Part shown: piece by piece, positions 55,917 to 61,904 of the stretch
Layout: each line of letters starts with the position of its first letter
Position numbering within the stretch: position 1 is the stretch's first letter
Source: Paenarthrobacter ilicis
GTDB taxonomy: Bacteria > Actinomycetota > Actinomycetes > Actinomycetales > Micrococcaceae
Length of the DNA: 64,000 bases
Reading direction: 5' to 3'
NCBI RefSeq assembly: GCF_016907545.1
Contig: NZ_JAFBCD010000001.1
Coordinates: 1,612,001 to 1,676,000, forward strand
Translations under genes and position numbers: made by a program
Notes under the pieces: model-generated
The model's input: the letters and a program-made list of their open reading frames with translations, nothing else
Database searches by the model: none
What the model was told of the DNA's origin: nothing

Positions 55917-55954
55917 ATTTCCCGGGGGTGTCAGTATTGTTTCCGGCAGGTTAC
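55917..55954 (-). promoter_or_regulatory. GlnR operator upstream of glnA
   Basis: On the minus strand four half-sites sit at exact 6-base spacing: GTAAC-N6-GAAAC-N6-GACAC-N6-GAAAT. The first pair is a perfect match to the actinobacterial GlnR consensus gTnAC-n6-GaAAc and the second pair differs at single positions. It lies in the 264-base divergent gap between glnA and the RDD gene. Nothing else in that gap was recognised apart from the RDD -10 box. Confidence 0.7.
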
Positions 55955-56040
55955 AGAATCGTCTGTTGTGTTAACGCTAGTCGGATGGTGGGTGCCGGGT
56001 CCACGTGGGTCCAGTGGGCGAAACCCGGATCCGCGCAGGT

Positions 56041-56046
56041 TAAGCT
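56041..56046 (+). promoter_or_regulatory. -10 hexamer of a predicted leaderless RDD mRNA
   Basis: TAAGCT ends 6 bases before the GTG at 56053. Confidence 0.5.
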
Positions 56047-56052
56047 TTAACA

Positions 56053-56490
56053 GTGGTAGATCGTAAAGACATTGGCTCCTGGCTGAGCGGCCCCGACACG
56101 TCCGGTATCTCGAAGTACCCCGGTGAGAGGCTCGGCCTGCCGGAATCCGGGCCCGGCTCAATTGCCCGTGCAGGGCGCAGGATTCTGGGGATAGCGATTG
56201 ACTGGGCCATAGCGTTGGCCATCAGCAACTTCGCGTTCGGCGGCAACCAATGGGCAACGCTGGCCATCTTTGCCGTGGAGCAGATTTTGTTGATCGGAAC
56301 ACTGGGTTACAGCATCGGGCACCGGGTTGCCGGGATCCACGTGGTCCGTCTGGGCGGAGGACCCGCTGGCCCCCTGGCAGCCGTAGTCCGGACGCTGCTG
56401 GTGTGCTTGGTCATCCCTGCCGTGATCTTCGACCCGGACCAGCGCGGCCTTCATGACAAGGCCATGAACACTATCCTCATCAGGATGTAG
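56053..56490 (+). CDS. RDD family membrane protein
   Basis: A 145-residue protein with an RDD domain: about 35 cytoplasmic residues, then the signature IARAGRRILGIAIDWAIALAI (Arg and Asp in the first helix), a second helix (WATLAIFAVEQILLIGTLGY), the VAGIHVVRLGGG loop, and a third helix (VVRTLLVCLVIPAVI), ending FDPDQRGLHDKAMNTILIRM. The family function is unsettled (transport is often proposed). In M. tuberculosis the equivalent gene also lies next to glnA1. The start is a GTG with TAAGCT 6 bases upstream. Confidence 0.9.
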   Translation: MVDRKDIGSWLSGPDTSGISKYPGERLGLPESGPGSIARAGRRILGIAIDWAIALAISNFAFGGNQWATLAIFAVEQILLIGTLGYSIGHRVAGIHVVRLGGGPAGPLAAVVRTLLVCLVIPAVIFDPDQRGLHDKAMNTILIRM

Positions 56491-56522
56491 CCCAGGGCCT
56501 CCCAAGCTGAAGATAAGACGAG

Positions 56523-56561
56523 AAAAGCGCGTCTTCCCGGAAAGGGAAGACGCGCTTTTTT
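56523..56561. terminator. Bidirectional terminator between RDD and DUF4191 genes
   Basis: AAAAGCGCGTCTTCCC, loop GGAAA, complementary arm and TTTTTT: a perfect 16-bp stem. Confidence 0.95.
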
Positions 56562-56572
56562 GTCGAACATGT

Positions 56573-57334
56573 TCAGCGTCCGCGGGCAGCCTTGCGGTCC
56601 GGGCGTGCCTTGTAAGGGTCAATGCCCTTGGGGATGGGCAAACGGTTCCCAAGGGAGTTGATCCGCTTACTGACAGCGTTGACCTCGCCCTTGGTGAGTT
56701 CCTTCTTCATTTTGCCCATGTTCTTGGCGATCTGGTTCAGGGGAACCTGACCCTCGCCGCGACCGGACTCGATCACGTGGATGGTCACGTTGGGAAGGAT
56801 CCTGCCCAGCCGCTTGCGTTCAGAGTCAAGCAACGGCTTCACCCGGTGCTTGGGGCCTTCGCTGACAAGGATGACGCCGGGGCGTCCAATGGCCATGAAG
56901 ACGGCGTCCTGGGTGCGGGGGTTGACGGCCACCGGCTGATCCTGTGTGATCCAACCGCGACGGAGAGTGCCCAAGGCGGCACCAGAGGCGCCAGGCTGGT
57001 TCTCAATCTGCGCGAAGGCAGCTTTCTCCGCGCGACGGGAAAGGATGAACACCGCAGCAAGCAGGCCCAGGGGAATGCCGATGATCAGGCCCGTGACCCA
57101 GTTCTCCAGCAGGTAGCCGATCAGGAACGCAACGGCTACAACAGCAAGGAATGCCAGGAGCATGATCCAGACAACCTGGGGATCATTCCGCCGGGTCATC
57201 TTGAAGACCTCAGCGATCTGCTTCAGCTGGCTCGGCTTCTTGGCCTTGGCTTCCTTGGGCTTGCGCCGGAACAGCCCACGCTTGGGAGCGTCGGCCGAGG
57301 GGGTCGATGTGCTTGAATCAGGGGATTTCGCCAT
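56573..57334 (-). CDS. DUF4191 family membrane protein (Rv2219-like)
   Basis: A 253-residue protein. A basic N-terminus (GLFRRKPKEAKAKKPSQL) precedes two transmembrane helices (VVWIMLLAFLAVVAVAFLIG and WVTGLIIGIPLGLLAAVFIL), then a cytoplasmic domain of about 150 residues (ENQPGASGAALGTLRRGW, VFMAIGRPGVILVSEGP) and a basic tail. This is DUF4191, conserved next to lipA in Actinobacteria (Rv2219 beside Rv2218). Its function is unknown. It lies downstream of lipB-lipA on the same strand, with a terminator in between. Confidence 0.9.
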   Translation of the reverse strand: MAKSPDSSTSTPSADAPKRGLFRRKPKEAKAKKPSQLKQIAEVFKMTRRNDPQVVWIMLLAFLAVVAVAFLIGYLLENWVTGLIIGIPLGLLAAVFILSRRAEKAAFAQIENQPGASGAALGTLRRGWITQDQPVAVNPRTQDAVFMAIGRPGVILVSEGPKHRVKPLLDSERKRLGRILPNVTIHVIESGRGEGQVPLNQIAKNMGKMKKELTKGEVNAVSKRINSLGNRLPIPKGIDPYKARPDRKAARGR

Positions 57335-57390
57335 AGTGCCTTAATTCTACGGGATGTCCGTCCGGACGCCTGACGTTACTTTACGCACGC

Positions 57391-57433
57391 AAAAGCCGGG
57401 TACCGCTTGAAAGAACTTCAGTGGTACCCGGCT
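57391..57433 (-). terminator. Rho-independent terminator after lipA
   Basis: AGCCGGGTACC and GGTACCCGGCT form an 11-bp stem. On the minus strand TTTT follows. It ends the lipB-lipA unit before the DUF4191 gene. Confidence 0.85.
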
Positions 57434-57444
57434 GTTGGTTGGTT

Positions 57445-58455
57445 TTAGTGGTGGGCGGCGGCGAGGATGGTGGAGGCTTCCTGGCGGGTGGTGCCGGAGG
57501 ATTCGATGTGGGCCAGGGCTTCGGGGATGTCCCAGCCCTTTTTCCGCATCGCGGTGGCCCACAACCGCCCGGCCCGGTACGAGGAACGCACCAACGGCCC
57601 GGACATGACGCCCAGGAAGCCGATCTCCTCGGCCTCGTGCTGGAGGTCCACGAATTCCTGGGGTTTGACCCACCGGTCCACGGGCAGGTGCCGCTCGGAC
57701 GGGCGCAGGTACTGGGTGATCGTGATCAGGTCACACCCGGCCCCGTGCAGATCCCGCAACGCCTCGGAGATCTCCTCACGGGTCTCACCCATGCCCAGGA
57801 TCAGGTTGGACTTGGTGACCATCCCCAAATCCCTGCCCTGGGTGATGACATCCAAGGACCGCTCGTACCGGAACGCCGGCCGGATCCGCTTGAAAATCCT
57901 CGGCACGGTCTCCACGTTATGCGCGAACACCTCAGGCTTGGACTCGCAGATCGCCGCGATGTGCTCAGGCTTGCCGGAAAAGTCAGGGATCAACAACTCC
58001 ACCCCGGTGCCCGGGTTCAACTCGTGGATCTTCCGGACCGTTTCGGCGTACAACCACACGCCCTCATCTTCCAGATCATCCCGGGCCACCCCGGTGACCG
58101 TGGCGTACCGCAACTGCATCGCCTGGACACTGCGGGCCACCTTCGTGGGCTCGAACCTGTCCACCGGCGAAGGCTTCCCGGTATCGATCTGACAGAAATC
58201 ACAGCGCCGGGTGCACTCGGACCCGCCGATCAGGAACGTCGCTTCCTTATCTTCCCAACACTCAAAAATGTTCGGGCACCCGGCCTCCTCACACACCGTG
58301 TGCAGGCCTTCCTTCTTCACCAAGTTCTTGAGCTGAACAAACTCAGGCCCCATCTGGACCTTCGCCTTGATCCACTCAGGCTTCCGCTCAACAGGTACCG
58401 CCGCGTTACGCTGCTCAACACGCAGCAACTTACGGCCTTCAGGTGCAAGAGTCAC
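57445..58455 (-). CDS. lipA: Lipoyl synthase
   Basis: A 336-residue radical SAM enzyme that inserts two sulfurs into octanoyl groups bound to lipoyl domains. Both iron-sulfur clusters are visible: the auxiliary cluster [12 protein letters not shown] and the radical SAM cluster CTRRCDFC. The C-terminal RSSYRAG serine motif, which ligates the auxiliary cluster, is intact. The GTG start overlaps the lipB stop (GTGA), so LipB-made octanoyl substrates and LipA are made together. It is the last gene before a terminator. Confidence 0.96.
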   Translation of the reverse strand: MTLAPEGRKLLRVEQRNAAVPVERKPEWIKAKVQMGPEFVQLKNLVKKEGLHTVCEEAGCPNIFECWEDKEATFLIGGSECTRRCDFCQIDTGKPSPVDRFEPTKVARSVQAMQLRYATVTGVARDDLEDEGVWLYAETVRKIHELNPGTGVELLIPDFSGKPEHIAAICESKPEVFAHNVETVPRIFKRIRPAFRYERSLDVITQGRDLGMVTKSNLILGMGETREEISEALRDLHGAGCDLITITQYLRPSERHLPVDRWVKPQEFVDLQHEAEEIGFLGVMSGPLVRSSYRAGRLWATAMRKKGWDIPEALAHIESSGTTRQEASTILAAAHH

Positions 58456-59120
58456 TGGAGAGCTCCTTCGGGGATGGAAACAAGTGCTTCTTCGTGGAGG
58501 CGGAATTCCTCCACAAACCGGTCTACGATATCCGCCGGATTGATGGTCCGGCCGGTTTCCAACGACATGGTGGTGACGCTGGCGTCGGTAATCCCGCAGG
58601 CGATGATCTGTTGGTACGGTGCAAGATCGTTGCTGCAGTTGATGGCCACTCCGTGCATGGTGACGCCGTCAAGGACACGAATGCCGATGGCCGCAATTTT
58701 GCGGTCGGGGCCTTTGTCGTCGGCTGTGATCCACACGCCCGCTCGGCCTTTCACGGTGACGGCGTTGATGCCGTAATCCTTCATGACCGCAATCATCATG
58801 GCTTCCAGGCGTTCCACATAGTCGCGGATGCCGGAGCGGTTCTTGAGTTTCAGGATGGGGTAGGCGATCAGTTGGCCCGGGCCGTGCCAGGTCAACTTTC
58901 CCCCGCGGTCCACGGGAACAACGGGTGTTCCGTCGAACGGCCGCTCGTGATCCTCCGTGAGCTTGCCGGCCGTATAGACCGCAGCGTGCTCCAAAAGCAG
59001 GACGGTGCTGTTTTGCTCACCCGCAACAACTTTGTTGTGGATCTCGCGCTGCAGGTCCCAGCCCTGCATGTAATCAACGAAGTCCGGGGCAAGACCCAGT
59101 TGTGAAAACTCAAGAGTCAT
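58452..59120 (-). CDS. lipB: Octanoyl-[acyl carrier protein]:protein N-octanoyltransferase
   Basis: A 222-residue acyltransferase that moves octanoate from ACP to lipoyl domains. [40 protein letters not shown] and the catalytic Cys in [13 protein letters not shown] with the partner Lys are seen. I chose the ATG at 59120 ([14 protein letters not shown]): TAAGCT ends 7 bases upstream, which suggests a leaderless message, and the open frame further upstream is not family-like. Confidence 0.94.
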   Translation of the reverse strand: MTLEFSQLGLAPDFVDYMQGWDLQREIHNKVVAGEQNSTVLLLEHAAVYTAGKLTEDHERPFDGTPVVPVDRGGKLTWHGPGQLIAYPILKLKNRSGIRDYVERLEAMMIAVMKDYGINAVTVKGRAGVWITADDKGPDRKIAAIGIRVLDGVTMHGVAINCSNDLAPYQQIIACGITDASVTTMSLETGRTINPADIVDRFVEEFRLHEEALVSIPEGALQ

Positions 59121-59127
59121 GGGTTCA

Positions 59128-59133
59128 AGCTTA
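59128..59133 (-). promoter_or_regulatory. -10 hexamer of a predicted leaderless lipB mRNA
   Basis: TAAGCT on the minus strand ends 7 bases before the ATG at 59120. Confidence 0.5.
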
Positions 59134-59212
59134 GACCCCGTGGCGGGGAGGCCGGGGTTTTGTGGTGAACCTCTCAGTCGCATCGGGGCCGGAATGCCGC
59201 ATCCATCGAGCC

Positions 59213-59221
59213 TGTGGATAA
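59213..59221 (-). promoter_or_regulatory. Perfect DnaA-box sequence in the lipB/kinase divergent region
   Basis: TGTGGATAA on the plus strand is TTATCCACA on the minus strand, the DnaA consensus. A second, 7-of-9 copy (TTATCCATG) lies at 59254-59262 across the kinase start codon. It may be chance. Confidence 0.3.
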
Positions 59222-59247
59222 CTTCTGCACGAAATCGCCCGATCCGG

Positions 59248-59253
59248 TAGACC
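59248..59253 (+). promoter_or_regulatory. Weak -10-like hexamer before the kinase gene
   Basis: TAGACC (five of six positions if TANNNT is expected except the last) ends 6 bases before the ATG at 59260, in the same register as the other predicted leaderless starts. Confidence 0.3.
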
Positions 59254-59259
59254 TTATCC

Positions 59260-60918
59260 ATGGAAACACTGGACCTGACAGTAGCGGCACCTCGCATTGC
59301 CGGACATCGCACAGTGCGGTTTCTGGGGGCCGGCGCAACGTCCACGGTATGGCTTGTGCGGCGGGAATCGGACGGTATGCGCTTGGCGGTGAAATGCCCC
59401 AAGAGTGGTGACGGGGCCGCCCCGACAGGCAGTGCGTCTTCGACGGAGCAGGCTGTCTCGCGCGAAGTGGAGATGCTGACCCGGCTTCGCCACGAGCACC
59501 TGCTGCGGGTTCACGGAACTGTGTCTCTTGGGGAAAGCGGCGGCTGCGTAGGAACAGCGATGGAGTATGCGGCAGGGGGATCGTTGGCCACGCTGGTCGC
59601 CGGACGGCAAAGACTCGGCACCGGAGAAACTGTCACGGTATTGACCGCCATTGCAAGGGCTTTGGACTACCTCCACTCCCAGGGCGCTGTTCACGGGGAT
59701 GTTTCACCGGGCAACGTCCTGCTGACGGCTGCCGGCATGCCGTTGCTGTCGGATTTTGGCAACGCGATGCGGGTGGGGGATTCAGCGTTAAGCGAGGACG
59801 TGGGAACGGAGGGATTCGTCGACCCGTCCTTCGCGGAACGAGGACACCTGGAAAGCGCTGTTGAGTTGCGGCCCCATCGCGATGTCTATTCCTTGGGGGC
59901 CTTGGGGTGGTATTGCCTCACAGGCCAGGCGCCGCAGCAGTTGAAGAACCGTCCGCCGTTGACGCTGATGGCACCGGACACGCCTCCGGCATTGGCTGCG
60001 GCGCTGGAGGCGGCTTTGGACCAGGATCCGCATGAGCGGCCCACAGCCAGGGAGTTCGCCCACGCCGTCTTCCGCAGCAAGGCTCCTGAAGTCCTGGACC
60101 TGGCGGGAACCGTTCATCCATCGGTTATTCCGGAACTCCTGACCAGGCGGCAGGCTTTGGGCCGGAACAAGGCCAGGTCCACGCTATGGCTGCGCCCCCT
60201 ACGGCTGCGCCCCGTTTGGCTGCGCCCCGTCTGGCTGCGCCCCCTGCGGCTGCGCCCCGTCTGGCTGCGCCCCGTCTGGCTGCGCCCCGTTTGGCTGCGC
60301 CCCCTACAGCTGCGCCCTGTCTGGCTGCGCCAGGGTGCGCTGAAGCCGCTGGCAGTGGCGGCAACAGTGGTTGTTGCTGCGCTTTCCGCATCTGCTCTGT
60401 TGGGTGGCTTTCTGCCCGGCCCTGCTACCCATGCGGTAGCGAGGCAGGGTGATGACCGGGAGCACGGCGGGGTTGCGGGAACTGTCCTCACTGCGAAGCT
60501 TCCTGACGTCTTGGCAGGCAACCTGACCTCGCATGATCCCCTGGTAGCCCTGCAGGCGTTGTCGGCCGTCCGAGACGCGGCTTTGAGCGAGGGGCAGCTG
60601 CAGTGGTTGTCCTTGGTCAACGTTCCGGGGTCGCCTGCTGAGGCAACCGATGACGGGATCGAAAAAAGCCTGCGTCAATCCGGCACTGTCCTGGCCGGCC
60701 TGAAAACCACCTTGACCTCATTGAAAGCCGGCACCGCCGGGCAGCCGGATCACGCCATGATCGAGGCAACTGCCATCACTTCCGGTTACGAGGAACGCGA
60801 ACAATCAGGCAAACCGGTCAGCACGCAGGCGGAGGCCGCGCCCCAGCACTTGCTGTTGCACCTCGTGTGGAAGGACGGACTGTGGCGCGTCTTCGAGATT
60901 CTGGAACCCGTGGGGTGA
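59260..60918 (+). CDS. Membrane serine/threonine protein kinase with LRPxx tandem repeat
   Basis: A 552-residue Hanks-type kinase. Residues 15-280 form the kinase domain: glycine loop LGAGATSTVW, Lys45 in LAVKCPK, the catalytic loop HGDVSPGNVLL (145-155, Arg of HRD replaced by Gly), and DFG (165-167). Residues 311-360 are ten copies of a five-residue LRPVW/LRPLR-type repeat, giving a basic, Trp-rich segment directly before one transmembrane helix (about 364-385). The extracellular domain of about 165 residues has no PASTA repeats and is not recognised. Catalytic Asp and Lys are intact, so activity is likely. Neighbours give no clue to the target. Confidence 0.85.
   Translation: METLDLTVAAPRIAGHRTVRFLGAGATSTVWLVRRESDGMRLAVKCPKSGDGAAPTGSASSTEQAVSREVEMLTRLRHEHLLRVHGTVSLGESGGCVGTAMEYAAGGSLATLVAGRQRLGTGETVTVLTAIARALDYLHSQGAVHGDVSPGNVLLTAAGMPLLSDFGNAMRVGDSALSEDVGTEGFVDPSFAERGHLESAVELRPHRDVYSLGALGWYCLTGQAPQQLKNRPPLTLMAPDTPPALAAALEAALDQDPHERPTAREFAHAVFRSKAPEVLDLAGTVHPSVIPELLTRRQALGRNKARSTLWLRPLRLRPVWLRPVWLRPLRLRPVWLRPVWLRPVWLRPLQLRPVWLRQGALKPLAVAATVVVAALSASALLGGFLPGPATHAVARQGDDREHGGVAGTVLTAKLPDVLAGNLTSHDPLVALQALSAVRDAALSEGQLQWLSLVNVPGSPAEATDDGIEKSLRQSGTVLAGLKTTLTSLKAGTAGQPDHAMIEATAITSGYEEREQSGKPVSTQAEAAPQHLLLHLVWKDGLWRVFEILEPVG
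60190..60339 (+). repeat. 15-bp minisatellite, ten tandem units, inside the kinase gene
   Basis: Units start every 15 bases from 60190, each beginning CTGCGCC, most reading CTGCGCCCCGTCTGG with changes at a few positions (ACGG, GCGG, ACAG). Length is a multiple of three, so copy-number changes keep the frame. The last unit (60325) is degenerate. Confidence 0.93.
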
Positions 60919-60919
60919 G

Positions 60920-61819
60920 TCAGTGACCGCTGTCAGAAGTCAGCCACCGCATGGCGTCATCGAGTGACGGATGCAGCCATTCGTAGCCGGCTTTGATCAG
61001 GCGGTCAGGAGACATTCTCTGGTTGGACAAGACCAGCTCATCCGCCAGCTTGCCCAGGACCAGTTTCAGCGCAGGTGCCGGAACCCGGAGCAGGGCCGGG
61101 CGGCGGTAGGCCTGTGCAAGGGCGGCCACAATGGTGTTGACGTCTGCACTTTCCGGAGCGCACACGTTGACGGCACCTTCAATGTCGGCAGTGAGGAGGA
61201 ATGCCAGCGCCGCCGCTTCGTCGGCCAAGGTGATCCATGGCCAGTACTGGCGTCCATTCCCGAAAGGACCGCCGAGTCCCGCTTTGAGGAGGGGGAGCAG
61301 GGGCCCCAGCGCGCCGCCGGACTTGCTGAGGACCACGCCGGTTCTGGGCGTTACGACGCGGACTGATGAAGGTGCTTCGCGGGCCGCGCGTTCCCATTCC
61401 ACGCAGAGCGGTCCCAGGATGCCGCCCCCGGCGTTGGAATTCTCGGTCAGGATCCCGCTGCTGGACGTGCCGTAGTAGCCAGAGGCCGACTGGCTGACGA
61501 AGACCGACGGCGGTTGCTCCAGCCTGCGCATGGCTGCCGTCAGGGTGTTGGTGGGTTGGAACCGGGACTCTTTGAGGACCTCGATTCTCCGGCGTGTCCA
61601 CGGCCGGTCCCCGATGCCGGCCCCGGAAAGGTTAACCACCGCGTCTGCGCCCTCCAGGACCTTCTCGTCCAGGCTCCCGGCGGCCGGATCCCAAGACCAT
61701 TCCCCGGCGTTCTTGGCGGGTCTGCGCACCAGTTGCACTACTTCGTGGCCTTGGCCGGACACATACTCGGACAGCGCCGTGCCAATCATTCCCGACGCTC
61801 CGGACATCACGATTCTCAT
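60920..61819 (-). CDS. TIGR01777 family NAD-dependent epimerase (SulA-like)
   Basis: A 299-residue extended SDR of the TIGR01777 family. The NAD loop is SGASGMIGTALSEYV, and VVNLSGAGIGDRPWTRRR and FVSQSASGYYG (active-site Tyr region) are family signatures, followed by WERAAREA. It is often called a nucleotide-diphosphate-sugar epimerase, but the real substrate is unknown. ATG at 61819 has GGTGAG 8 bases upstream. It converges on the kinase with one base between the stops and no terminator between them. Confidence 0.9.
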   Translation of the reverse strand: MRIVMSGASGMIGTALSEYVSGQGHEVVQLVRRPAKNAGEWSWDPAAGSLDEKVLEGADAVVNLSGAGIGDRPWTRRRIEVLKESRFQPTNTLTAAMRRLEQPPSVFVSQSASGYYGTSSSGILTENSNAGGGILGPLCVEWERAAREAPSSVRVVTPRTGVVLSKSGGALGPLLPLLKAGLGGPFGNGRQYWPWITLADEAAALAFLLTADIEGAVNVCAPESADVNTIVAALAQAYRRPALLRVPAPALKLVLGKLADELVLSNQRMSPDRLIKAGYEWLHPSLDDAMRWLTSDSGH

Positions 61820-61892
61820 GACACATCTCACCATGAGGCATGCGTCCGATGGAAACGCCGCCTCGTGTCAAGGACGGGAAGGACCCGATGAC

Positions 61893-61898
61893 TATGAT
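61893..61898 (+). promoter_or_regulatory. -10 hexamer of a predicted leaderless mRNA
   Basis: TATGAT ends 6 bases before the ATG at 61905. Confidence 0.55.
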
Positions 61899-61904
61899 CG
61901 AACA

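Noticed and set aside
59213..59262. Replication origin from DnaA boxes
   Set aside because: Only one perfect box, no AT-rich unwinding region and no dnaA/dnaN neighbours.
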